Source of the DNA: Cerrena zonata
Lineage: Eukaryota; Basidiomycota; Agaricomycetes; Polyporales; Cerrenaceae
NCBI GenBank assembly: GCA_038087015.1
Contig: JASBNA010000046.1
Coordinates: 186,001 to 250,000 of the forward strand
Length of the DNA stretch: 64,000 nt
Direction: 5' to 3'
Made by a program: the position numbers and the translations under genes. Shown piece by piece: positions 36,571 to 48,681 of the stretch (position 1 is its first letter; each line of letters starts with the position of its first letter). A model generated the notes under the pieces. That model was not told the origin of the DNA. It searched no databases and worked only from the letters and a program-made list of their open reading frames with translations.

Positions 36571-39500
36571 ATGCCTTCATTTCTTACAAAGGTTTTTGGA
36601 CGTAAGAAGGACGAGAAAGAACATGCGTCGAGCAAGCGGCATTCAGCATCAGGAACGTCACTGCTTGAAGGCAAGTTCGAGGCAGTTTCACCCAACGTCT
36701 CACCGTCTGCAACACACTTTACGGACTCTATTCCACATGTGAAGGAGAAGGAGAAAGACAAGGAAACTCCATTCTCTTTATTCCGTCCCAAGTCTCGGCA
36801 ACCGTCGTCTTCGTCTCCAGACACCACCAGGTCCTCTTCACCAAAGCCGTTGCTTACACTCAGTCTCGCGGAAGCCAAGGAGGAGGAGAATCGTACTTTA
36901 GGAGTCGTGTTCGAGGCAGACCCCGATGATCGACGCGTTTTGTCCGAAGCTGTCGTTGGTGAAAGACGGTTGAATTCCTCAGAGACGCTTTCTTTAGTGA
37001 AAGCATGCTCAGCTGCCATCGTTGATCGCGGAGGTAAGCACCGTTACAACCGTCCCGCTGCCCACAATAGCTGACAAGGCGTATTAGGTCTTGAAACCCT
37101 CGGTGTGATGCATCCTCATTGGTACTCCGCGTCACCGGACATTCAGCGCAAACTCATTTCGCTCTTTATTCTTTCCTTGACCTCGCAAGGTCAAGCACTC
37201 ACGCTCCCTCCATCTTCTTCCCCCTCTCACTTGTTCGACTCCGAACTCTCTTACACCCGATCTCCTCATGATATAGCAGCTGTGTTACGATGGGCTTTGC
37301 GTCACCTTCAACTCGATGGCAACTCATTTGGCGCGGATACAGACGGCCCTTCCAAGAGCGAAGAAGCATGGCAGTGGTATACCGCCTACGCAGAGGCCGA
37401 ACGCAGTTCCGGATACCCTTCGGATGCTTTTACCAAATCCCTAGTCCCCCAACTTCCTCAAGCTCATCATGAACTATTGAAAGCGACTCTGGACATTATC
37501 TCTTCGCTAGCAGCTCATGCAGAAACGAACGGAAGTTCGGGAAGCAAGCTCTCAAAGTTCTTGGGGTTGTGGCTTCTGACCGCTCAACGATCACAAGCGT
37601 CTGACGACTGGTCTTCATTTTATGCCCGTTGGGAACGTGCGGGTCGTATACTTGAACATCTGTATCTGTCATACATACGGTGAGTCTTAGGTTGTTAATG
37701 ACTTTGTAATACTTGCTAACTATATATTATAGAGATGAAGCCTCGCATGAGAAGATGCCTATACGTCTCGTTGGACTCGTCAAACAGTACCCGTACGGTA
37801 AATCGGCAGCTGAGGACGGCCTTCTTCCCCGACCGCGCTTCTCCACGCGTCGTTTCGATGCACTGTTCGTCCGTGCAGAAACTCAACTTACTGACACACG
37901 CACCTCCAAACCAAGATTACATCCTGTCAAGCTTGTCAGGGAGGCTTTGAACGCTGAAGTTAACACCAACCTAGGTGAACACGCTGAGCTATGGGAGAAA
38001 ATCAAGAAGGCAGCTATTGAAGGTGACAAAACTGATGCTTTTTCAGTATCGCGTATTTTCGACGAGGATACTCTCAACCTCTTCGCTTTAATTCCTCTCG
38101 AAGAGACTACGCCTGTCATCAGCATTTCAATTCCTTCCCCACCACCTGTGACGAAAACTAATCGCCGACGGTCCACTTCCCTCAGCGGTGCTGCTAACGG
38201 GAATGGCAAGGCAACCAACGGGAGCACGACTGCGTCTCCGGCTGCTTCCCCGACTTCCCCCACATCGCCTGCCAATTGGATAGATTTCTCTTCTGCTGGA
38301 TTTGGTGAAAGCACAATCGGGCAAGACTTTGCTGCGACGCTAATGGACAAAGATGTAGAGAAGACCAGCCCACCCGACCTCTCACGTCAACCGAGCAAGA
38401 AACGTCGAGCGACATCGCCGACAATCCCGTTCCCGCCCAATCGCCGATCTATGGATAATCCTGTTTCCCCGAGCAAGTCGATTGCAACAGAGCCCAAGTC
38501 ACCGAAGGAGGTTGTAAACAAGCCCAAGGCCGCACAAGTGAAACTCACGCAGATAGATGAGGCATTTATTGATTTCTGGGGCGACGCGCTCACCGATCCC
38601 ATTGCCGCTTCATGGCCATCTTTCGTTGTCTGCAAGTTAAAATCTAATGTGGGGCTTACGTTTAACGAGAAACCTATCAACTGGGTTGTCATTGAACATG
38701 CGTATACTACCCCTCCTCCCCCACCTACTGCAGAGCCATCTTCGCCTACAGCAACTAGACGTGCTTCATCACCTAAACCCTCTCTTCGATCCAACATGTC
38801 TGCTCGTAAGAGCAGCACGTTCACCGCTGCTCGCAAGCAGTTCAACTTCTTCGGTTCGAAATCTTCGAAGAACGCTGGGACAACTAAGACGTCTGGTCCG
38901 GCCAGTCCAACTCTCGGAGGTAGGAAGAAGGGAACGATGTCCCCTCGAATTGGCGAGATGGGTGAAATCCTTCCTGAAGTGGAAGAAGGTTCTGCTGAAC
39001 CCGCAGAGCCAAGTAAACCTGCACCGAGCACTAGTGCTACCGGTCTTGGTATCATCACTGAAGCTGAGGCCCCAGCCGTACCACCAAAGGTAGAAGAAAC
39101 GACTACAACGGAACTTGCTCCCGTTCCACTTGTCGATGCACCTCCTCCCGTTGAAGCAACCCCAGTTTCGACTGAAGCAGTTCATACCGATGAGGATAAG
39201 GAGAAACTTACAGTAGCTCTCGCTGCCGAACCCACTCCTACCGATGAAGCCCCGGATGTACAAGCTGAAGCCTCGGAGTCCGAGGAGAAATCACTACCAC
39301 CAGCTCCCGAGCCGGTTGTTTTGGCTGGTTCGACGCCTGGACCTCAAGTTGCTTTGGATTCGAGTGAGCCTGTCGCTTTGGCGGAAGCTGCTAGTCCTGA
39401 GGTTCCACCAAAGGAGGAAGAAGAGTCACAACCAGCTGCTCCCGTTGAGGAGATTATTCCTGAAGCTCCAGCGCAAATCGAGCCCGTGGAATCTCAAGAG

Positions 39501-40439
39501 GATATTCTTCCAGAAGACCCAGTGGTTCTCGAGACTGTAGAGCCAGTCGCAGAACCTGTGAAGGAGGAATTCCAAGTTCCTGTTGAAACTACGGCAGTGT
39601 CTGTTCCTGACGATGAGGCACAGGCTCCCGTCGAGCCGACAGAAGCTGTAGTTCAGACACCTTCACCTGAGACACCCGCTGCTGAACCAGAAGTACTCCC
39701 AACAGAACCTGTCACCGAAGAGGCGGTTGCTCCTGTAGAAGAATCTGTACCTTTTCCCGTGGCGCAAACACCAGTAGAGGATATTGCTGACCCCATCCAG
39801 GAGGTTGAAACGGAACTTCCTGTCGAAGAGACTAAGGTTGTGGAAGAGGAAGAGGAAAAGACTGCTGAGACAGAACCTCTGGCGGACATCGCAGAATCAA
39901 GCTCAGAGCCTGATAATGCTGCTCAAGAACCCGTCCTTGTTGAGCAAGTGGCCTCAGTCGAGAAGACTGAACCCGTAGTCGAACCCGTGGAGTCTGCCGA
40001 ACCTGTTGTAGAGACTACGACGGAAGTCCCAGAACCAATCATTCCTGAACCGCCGGCACCAGTTAAGGAAGACATCCCTGCTGCTGTCGAGGCCGAATCA
40101 ACAGAGGCATCCACTGTTCCTCCCGCAGTCATCGAAGAGCTTGTCGATCCCGCGGCAGAGCCTACAGAACAGATCGCCACTAGTCCCCTGGAATCTAAAA
40201 CCGACGACGGAGGTGATCATCTTGATCCTGTTCAAGAGAATGGTTCTCGTCCTGAAACCACTGATGACGTTGTTGATAAACCCTTAGAGGGGGGTATAAC
40301 AACAGGTATGTTTCCTTGATCTCCGTCTTCTATGGAATGCTTATGCGATTTTCAAACAGATGTTCATAAAACATCAACGGAGGCCGAGGAAACCATCCCG
40401 CCCCACTCCGAGGAGAAGCCTTCGCCAACTGACCCTTGA
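36571..40439 (+). CDS. Msb1/Mug8-domain protein (polarity/morphogenesis), 1235 aa
   Basis: Exons 36571-37033, 37088-37679, 37733-40305, 40360-40439; phases agree. The N-terminus is basic and Ser-rich (MPSFLTKVFGRKKDEKEH). From about residue 155 comes a conserved helical domain: LETLGVMHPHWYSASPDIQR, AAVLRWALRHLQLDG, AAHAETNGSSGSKLSKFLGL, FYARWERAGRILEHLYLSYI, then MPIRLVGLVKQYPYGK and LPRPRFSTRRFDALFV. I recognise this as the Msb1/Mug8 (DUF1708) domain. Budding-yeast Msb1 links Cdc42 polarity to Rho1/glucan synthesis, so a role at growing tips or septa is plausible. The C-terminal half (about 39000-40300) is a long disordered, acidic stretch of Glu/Pro/Val/Ala with EPV-type motifs. The last exon ends EEKPSPTDP. 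The domain is assigned from memory of the family, with no search. Confidence 0.75.
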
Positions 40440-41749
40440 TACCCTCGAAGCTCCCTCATACCCACATACCCCCCACCTTTCTCCTATTCGTTATGCAGGT
40501 TAAAGTAAGATTCCCTATTAGTTGTGCTGTTTATGATTTGCTGCGTTGTGTGGTAGTATGCTTTTTGGATTATACTCTATGCGTTGATCTATCATCGGGA
40601 TCTAGCCCTTCCCTCCTCGGACATATTTTTGCTTAACCATTCTCAGGTGTATCGCGGTGTTCGTAGTTGACTGCACTGCTAATTTGAGTCTCAATTCACC
40701 TTGTTTGGCGTGACTACTTGTTCGTTCTACTCTTGCTGGATATCTTAAAGTGTTGGGTGCCAGGTAGGTCGTCGGAGATGTGCAAGAACTCTTCCGTCGT
40801 CGTCGATGTATCAACCCTTCGGCGATAGTTACTCTCTAAAACCAGGGCGATCCAAGAATATCTGACTTCCTGTTCAGTCATGTCTTAACAGATTATCACG
40901 AATATGCGGGTACAATTACACCAAGATATCAAATGATATAAGTACGTCGGTGCGAGCTGGACGCGGTCCATGATACTGAACTAACATTCCTGAACTGGTG
41001 CAGGATAGTAAGCCTTCGTCTTGTCATTCACATAGTAGCCAAAACTCACCGAATCTCTATGACACCAGCCACTTATACATTCCTTTGTTGACGTTCCTTC
41101 CCTAACGCTCCTTACGTATGTGGTGTTGAGGCATCTCTTTATTTCGATTGTTTGTTTGACTGCTATGCTTTCAGCATATCCCATTTCGCCCACACATTAT
41201 TAAACGTTTAACTCATACACTCACTAGTCCGTTTGATGCGACGGGTTACCGTCATGAAAGATCGTCAGACGATGACTCTATCGGTGAAGCACTCGAGCAG
41301 TAAGTGTAGTGTACTTCTCGCAGAAAACATTATTCTGAGCTTCTGTGTTATAGCTGGTTTCGGTTTTGGATCACAGATACCCATCAACTTTCCGTTTGGC
41401 CTTTGTCCTCGACAGCGGCCTCCCGTTCTGCTGACACACCCGGTATAGACCCTTCATGACATCTTTCTCAGTTAACCCTCTAATCACGTCACAACGAACT
41501 CTACGATGATACCCAAGTATGATTAGTTCATGTTGTTCTCATATATGATGTGCATGATAAGCAGGACAGAACACAAATGCAATCCGGCAAAGGAACTCTA
41601 ACTCCGGGAAGAACCATTGGTTTCTGCACACCATGGGGATGGAAGCGTATAATGATTGTTTACAACAACAATGCCTTCTTTCTACACATACACATCTCGA
41701 GTAGTATTGGAACAGCTTGTGGTCTATCGATGAAGTGCTTTATACCAAC
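40440..41749. other. Intergenic region, one weak spliced candidate
   Basis: No recognised gene. A plus-strand frame at 41236-41299 joins across a 54-nt intron with good borders (GCA|GTAAGT, GTTATAG) to 41354-41450, reading TGFGFGSQIPINFPFGLCPR. It has no clear signal peptide or upstream exon, so I do not list it as a gene. Confidence 0.35.
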
Positions 41750-44700
41750 TTATTCTGACTTGCTTGGCTCGATGTTCTAAAAGATTATTGCGTCAGTCAG
41801 GGTACAGAGATCCCCGACGTAGAAATGAACGTACCCAGCACTCTAAAGCATAGTCCATAATAGCACGGTCGGAGCTGAACTTGCCCATCTGATATTTAGA
41901 GAAGCGTAAATCCACGTGAAATGGACAATAGGTATTTGTCACTCGCCTTAGCAGTGGTATGGATACTCTTCTTGATCCATTCAGTACGGTTCTGGTAAGC
42001 TTCATCGACGATCTCGAGGGCTTGGATGTCTGTAGCGAAGATGAGTGGCACATCCCTTGAATTAATAGGCGTAGAAGGAACGTACAAGAGTCGAAGTCTT
42101 CGGTCAAGAGATAGTAATCGTGTTGACGGACAGTGTTCAACAACCTACACAATGATTATTAAGTTGATAATCTCGAGAATGTAACATTGAACAACTTACG
42201 GCTCATAAGCACCGCCGTCACCGAAGCGGCCAGATGCAACTTCGTTGATAACGTTGGCAAGGCGAGGACACTTTTCTTCGAGAGGAACGGGGTGATACAT
42301 ATGTTTGTATCGGAGGTCCTCAACAGCAGGGGTCAAGTGTCCGAAGAAGACTACAGTATTTGATCAATCACACAGCGGTGTAAGAGTGTCCAAAGGGTAC
42401 TTACAGACGTTATCCTCTCCGACTTCCTCAGCAATCTCGATGTTTGCACCATCTACATCGAATAGTTAATATTTTGATTTGTTCAGGCGGTCAGGACCAG
42501 GATCACATACCCACAGTACCCAACAACAATCCTCCGTTCAAACAGAATTTCATGTTCGACGTGCCAGATGCCTCAGTACCAGCAGTGGAGATGTGTTGAC
42601 TGATATCCGAAGCAGGGATGAGGATTTCAGCGAGAGAAACAGAGTAGTCAGGCAAGAAGAAGAGACTGAGAAGGTCTTTGGTGTCTGGGTCGACGTTTAT
42701 GATGCGAGCGACGTTGACGATGAGCTTGATGGTCAACTTTGCGATGTAGTCTATCGGACGCGGTCAGTCAGATACGGTTATGAGGGAGAGGGTGATGAAT
42801 GTCAGGATACGTACATCCGGGAGCAGCCTTTCCAGCGAAGAATACGACCTTCGGGTTGACCTTCTTGCGCTCTTCGGGGGTCATTGCTTTCAAAGTGAGA
42901 TAGCGCTACATGAAAGACGGTCAGAAATTACGGCTTCATCAAGATATCAAAGCAGCTTACATGGATCACACCGAAGATGTTGAGGGTTTGACGCTATGGA
43001 TGGTAAGTCAGTACGTTCTCAAGATGAATCAAAAAAACACCAATTTCACCTTATACTCGTGAAGACGCTAACAAGAAAATCATGTCAGATCAACTGTAAA
43101 AAAACAATTGCAGCTAAAGCTCACTTTGATCTGAACATCAAACATGGCCTTAGTGTTGATCTTATGGCCAGTCGTGACCTCGACGTAATGAGCGAGACGC
43201 TCCTTGTTCGTTTGCTTGACAGCGGCCCACTTCGTTTGGAACTTTGTGTCGTCGACATGTTTCAACAAACCCTAAGAGAGATGCGTTAGATCGATTGAGG
43301 CATAACCACATATGTAAGTGCTTACTTCAAGTTTATAAAGATCTTTGAGGAATGTAGCCTTGGGGAGCTTCAGTGTATCAGCAATCAATTGGCTGAGACT
43401 GGGGTTGCACTGTTTTAGGAAGACTCTGTGAGAAAGGGCCATTGCGAGTACTAGAAGTTACATGCCTGGTCCAACCAACGACGAGGAGTGACTTTAAAAC
43501 AGAATACTTAATAGCAAGCTAGAAGTTTATTGTGACATATGCTTACTTCCGTTGGTGACGTTGAAGAACCTATTATTTACCGCTAGTCAACACCAAGAAA
43601 GACTCAGTGAAAGAACGTAACTTACTTGCTAACACCGAAGAATTCGACAAAGTCCTTCATGATAGTAGCACGAACAAGTTCACTGTGGAGCTACAACCGA
43701 CGATGAGCCTTTATCGTATATGGTTACCCAAGTTACTACATACCTCAGCAACACCATTAACCTTGTGACTACCTAATCGATATCAAGAAACAGCAAGTTA
43801 GTACAAGTACGAAAGCAAGATATAATGCAAATATATGTGTTCATACCGATGCAAGCGAGGTTAGCCATACGGACTTGTTGTGGGACTCCCTCTATAATTC
43901 ATGTTTAATATATGTGGCGACTTGACTTTGAACTGACTAAGACAAACCTTCGATGAGGGACATTCTTGCAAGTCTCTCTCTGTCGCCGGGGAACTTCTTC
44001 TCAACAGCTAGAAATTGTAACGTTGGCTAACATGATTCACAAGAGACATTGTAATTCGACATACCTTGCAAGAAAATTCTGGAGACGAAGGAGGCATTGT
44101 ATCAGTAAATGAAACTGGAGTTAGAGAAATGGAGCAGATAATCACAAGTTCTACAAACAAAAGCAGCATCAGTATAAGTATAATTAGAGATAAACATAGT
44201 AAGAGTACACATACGATATCGAAGATGATTTGCATATGCCTAGGCAAAAGGTGTTCCATGAGAGCAACAGGCCATTTCTAAAAGAACAATTCGAATCATA
44301 ACAATCAGAACCAGAAACATCGCACCATACCTCAAGGGCTTCCTATATATGTAAAAGACATAGATCAGCGTTACGGTCCGGTATGATCAGCGATACACAC
44401 GTACGGGAAGGACAGTGTGGTTGGTGAAGAAGAATGTCCTGGTGATAATGTCCCAGGCCTGGTCCCATGGGAGTTCCTCTTCGTCAATCAAAAGACGCAT
44501 GAGTTCGGGGATCGCAAGTGTAGGATGGGTCTAGGAAATGCGAAATGTGTCAGTTAAAAAAGACCATGATAGTCTGACGATACATACATCGTTGAGTTGA
44601 ATGGATACGTCTACAGGCCATTTATTAGTTACATGTTCGCTTCAGCCTGCGGAAAGAACGTACAGTCAGGGAACTCAGTGATGGGCTTGTCCATGTTCTT

Positions 44701-46324
44701 GAAACGTCTCATGATATCCGCCAGACTGGCGGCAGTCCAGAAGTATTGCTGCTTCAAACGCAGTTCCTTTCCAACTGAATTATACGGATTAGAGAAAGAA
44801 GATTTGGACATAGGAAGTGAATACTCACAAGTGGTATGGTCATTGGGGTATAGCACGGAAGTAATAGCAGCAGCACTGTTGGATGCCTCGACAGCACGTT
44901 CGTAGTCACCGGCTAGAAATAGTGTTAAATATTTGAATCATACGTATTTCTGACTGAGTAGGGTTGACATACCATTGAAACTGTTAAGATCGAAACCACG
45001 CTTGGGCTTACTTTCCCAAAGACGCAAGTTGTTAGTGTTCTTGGTCGCATAGCCTGGAATCATGACGTCATAAGCAACCGCGAGGACTTCCTGTCCTCCA
45101 CTCCAGATGGCTTTCATCCCTATGAATGACAATAAGTCCTGATCGATCACCGTCTAATGTGATATTAGGACTTACCGTCAATGCGCTCAGAGTGTCCGTA
45201 GAACCGAATTTCGTATTTCACATCAGCTCGGGGCAACTCCCAAGGGTTATCACTTTGCAACCAGGGATCGGGTGCTTCTAATTGACTGAAATAGAGAGTA
45301 GTGCTTCTTGAGTTTCTCCGTAAGGACAAAGACATGACTAAATAACATACCTTCCATCGGGGCCAATCAACTGTTGGAAGATACCGTATTGGTACCGCAG
45401 ACCGTAACCCCACAATGGCAACTCCATCGATGAACTAGAATCCAAGTAACAGGCAGCGAGACGTCCCAGACCACCGTTACCTAGACCAGCATCGCGTTCT
45501 TGATCAATCAAATCTTCGAGGTTGAATCCCAGTTGCGATACTCCGTCTTCGTACTGTTTCTTCAAGCCAAGGTTGAGCAGTGCATTGTCAAAGGCTCTTC
45601 CCATTAAGAACTCGAGGGAAAGGTAATAAGCACGCTTATTCCCTTTACGAGTGTGGTGCAGTTGAGTTTCGTTCCAGTTGACCTAGGGCATATTCAGACT
45701 ATAAGAAATAGGCTGGAAAGGTGCAGGTACATACAATGAGGTCGTCCCTGGCCGACAGAGCAGCGGCCTGGTAAGCACCGAAGTCATCCAAGTTGTACGC
45801 TTGGCGAGCAAGCGAGGTTTGGACGTGGTGTACAACGGATTTTGTGATCGAGGGGACATCTGAAGAGGATAATAGAGTCAGCAGGGGGTTCCAGGAGTGC
45901 AGTTTCGCTTCAAGACATTTGAGACGAATTATGCATGGTCAAAGTTAGGGGGACTTCAATAAATGCTAGGCATTCTGAGAAGCTACTGGATCATACAATG
46001 AATGTCTGCTCAGTCCCTTGATCTGAGGTTGATGTTCGCCGACTCGTCACGGTCGGTCGAATGTCAACGACCTGTCCAAGAAGGAAGTGACAGCAGGTGC
46101 ATATACCCAGTCCAAATTGAAATAGCGAGCATGGACAAATAGACATCGAACATACCTGTGTCGAGACCACGCAGACCGGCTTTCCACACCTTCTCATCAC
46201 CCCTCGGCCACTTCTCCTGACCCTTCTCGTCGGTTTCCGGGGAGTACCCCGTCAGCGACCGAACGTGCCTACGCGCACGTTGGACGGGCTTGCCAATCTT
46301 GCTTGGGTCGATCGTCGAGGTCAT
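41750..46324 (-). CDS. Glycogen phosphorylase
   Basis: A cytosolic PLP enzyme that releases glucose-1-phosphate from storage glycogen. The start is [20 protein letters not shown] (46324); an in-frame upstream ATG at 46402 is possible. Family blocks in order down the minus strand: [20 protein letters not shown] (45620), [19 protein letters not shown] (45470), [19 protein letters not shown] (45390), [20 protein letters not shown] (44500-44605), VTPRRWLDQ (about 43470), [19 protein letters not shown] (42830-42880) and the PLP-lysine motif [16 protein letters not shown] (42535-42585). The C-terminus is YALECW plus NIEPSKSE (stop 41750). The gene has more than 25 exons, some tiny: 44588-44610 (23 nt) and 44331-44342 (12 nt, EALE). 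Intron 1 is about 296 nt. One intron near 41945 appears to use a GC donor (AAG|GCGAGT). All conserved blocks are present, so the enzyme is probably functional. Confidence 0.92.
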
Positions 46325-48031
46325 GGTGGTTTCCTCTCTGGTCGATTGTAGCTGAGAAAGAGGCATATGCTTTATAGTCTCGGGACAGTGACGCCATACC
46401 ACTCAGAAAGGGGTCGAAATCCATATCTTCGTATCATTTGGTGACCAGTCGAGGCTGGATTGTGGCGTCTGGGACTCAGGCTCTAGGTCGGCTGTTTCGT
46501 CGGCTAGGTCACAAGTCGACCACCACCTTCTCTTCGAATGTTGCTCTCCACCAATCATGAATTATGGCCTGTCGAACATTGACAAAAGGTTGTCCACCTG
46601 TGAGAGATTCCAAATCGTATTTACGTATAATTAACCAAGAAGATGCTCAAGGGGGAACTCGTGAGCCGAGCCCGTCGAAATAGCCATTCAAATCCTACAG
46701 GTATTAGTGCGCAGGGTTCTTGTATCTACGTACAACCCAATTCTATATCCTTTTGTGCGAGAAAAATGGCTAGGTATCATCAGGCGTGACTCATGTGTCG
46801 ACTCCAAGAACAGCACAGCGCGGGTCTGCTGAGCCTTTTTCCATAGCGAAGGCGTCGAGGTTGTCCGAGATATGACTTTCTAGCCCTCAGGCCTCGATAT
46901 TGAATGGGGCCTGTAACGAGTCACTGACTACATTTATTCACCAAACCCTCGACAGAGGTTGGTTGGTTGACAATGCCTGAATGACTCAGTCGGTGGAAAC
47001 CATGGCGTGGATGCGATGTCAACTGTTTCAACTCAAACTCTTTTAGACGACTACTTCTATACGGCTTGTCGGACCCCTCCTTTTGGATGGTTAACCTACC
47101 CTATCGTCTTCTATGTAACATTGAATAAAGGTTTGTCTCACTTATCGTTATTGAAATGGAACGGTGGCTGACATCGATTCCAGGCACACTTCACTACCAC
47201 AGTGTCGTAAAAAGGATCCGACGTCTCAAAACCCTCCTATGGTTGCAGTGGGATACTACACGACACCCTATTTTCTCCAAACAGTTCTCCTGAAGTTCAT
47301 CGTGATTCAGACTCCCCTTGATGTTCTGATACCAAGTCTCTGATTTCTCAGCTGAAACCGCAAATTGATTCAGAGACTTTCAATCCAGATTTGCCCCCCC
47401 CCCAGTCTTTGGACGAAATAACTGGAGTGAATGTCAACGTCAACTCTTGTGTGAACAATGTCGATGAAATAGTTGGTAACCGCAGTGGCAGATCAGCACT
47501 GTCAACGCATCAGTTGATCCTCCTGATGGGCCTTTCAGACGGCGGCCCTCCCTCAGGACCAGAAGTTGACGATCCCACCCAATCTGAATCACTCCACTCA
47601 CTCTATTTAGGGGTCCTAAATGTGAAGCAGACATCGTAAAAGGTGTTTACATCTTCCAACGCGGGTAGTCGAAACCGTCAAATCGAATGAGTGCGGTGCA
47701 AGGCTGTTTCTTCGGTCAGTATTGCGATCATATAGAACGAGCAAGGTTCCTGGGGCTGATACATGAATGCATGATTGTCAAGATAGTTGTCCCGAATATT
47801 CGTCTCTTTTCTCATCTTCTCCAGCTAGGTTCTCATCCCTGGAGTACTCACATTAGCTGCTCATATAAATACAGGATGTGTTTTGCTCGTGAAAGCCAGA
47901 GCTGCGCTCATTAACAGGTTCTGGAAAGTACGGGCTCACCTTTGCAGTGATACCCTTCAAAAAAACTGACTATCATCCCTTTCTCCATTAGCCCTTTCTT
48001 AAAGTACTCCTTCTCAAGACAAACACGCAAA
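46325..48031. other. Divergent intergenic region, no gene seen
   Basis: About 1.7 kb between glycogen phosphorylase (-) and the SSP gene (+), so it holds both promoters. A C8 run lies near 47394. The frame at 47391-47639 is Asn/Val-rich at its start but has no family resemblance or convincing start context. A TATAAATA-like sequence lies about 165 nt before the SSP ATG (near 47865). Confidence 0.45.
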
Positions 48032-48411
48032 ATGAACTACAAAGCTATGCTCCTCCTTCCATTCGCTATCTTGCACGCCGTCGCTGCACCCCTTGGGTGA
48101 GTATAGTCTACGATTCAATCATGCATAGTATAATATCTGAACGCGGGTCCGTACTGTAGGTCTAAAGAGCTTGCAAGAGATCTAAGACCAGATGCCGAAT
48201 ACAACCTCAGGAGCTCACTCTCAAATACTCCTGTCATAGTGAAGTCGTAAGTCCCTTGGCACTCAGTGGTCGCTATTGAATATGTAGTCTAACTGATTTG
48301 TTTTTTTCAAGTCGCGATTGGGCCCTGACTCCCGAGGACTTCGCACATTTGCAGTTTGCTGCTGCTGGGATCCATAATGGAATCCATGTAACACGCTCCG
48401 AACGTCAGTAG
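48032..48411 (+). CDS. Small secreted protein candidate (83 aa)
   Basis: Exons 48032-48096, 48160-48246, 48312-48411. Exon 1 is a signal peptide (MNYKAMLLLPFAILHAVAAP, then LG). Both introns are phase 2, with donors GG|GTGAGT and TC|GTAAGT and acceptors CTGTAG and TTTCAAG after a T-run. The mature part is about 62 residues, charged and cysteine-free: KELARDLRPDAEYNLRSSLS, then SRDWALTPEDFAHLQFAAAG and a C-terminus RSERQ. The start ATG has a good context (CAAAATG). No family is recognised. Its exon plan and Ala-Ala-Pro-Leu junction match the SSP gene at 31677-32035 most closely. Confidence 0.6.
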
Positions 48412-48681
48412 AACTCGTTATGTTGTACACCGTGATAGCGCTCAAGATCGAGAGGAAAGGAAAGGATACCTCAGTGTAAAATTACGCCATGTATGTAATT
48501 GTATGTTATGTAGTACCAAGATCAACAAGAGTATGTTTCATGACTTTATTTGTGAGGCAAATCGGAAATGGGAGGTGCTGTAGCTCACACAGTACGGTGC
48601 AACAGACATTTACGAGACCTGAATTTAATATTGATGTACAGAGATACGTTTCACCATATTTAACCTCTATTATACTCCACC

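Noticed and set aside
38387..40180. Antisense frames of up to 223 codons within the Msb1-domain gene
   Set aside because: They mirror the biased codon content of the real gene (Glu/Pro/Val-rich tail gives Ser/Thr/Gly-rich antisense) and show no independent motifs.
40981..41193. Minus-strand frame with several cysteines (70 codons)
   Set aside because: No signal peptide or credible upstream exon; overlaps the weak plus-strand candidate region and may be chance.
47391..47639. 82-codon plus-strand frame with an Asn/Val-rich beginning
   Set aside because: It starts inside a poly-C run, has no upstream exon or signal peptide and no family resemblance.
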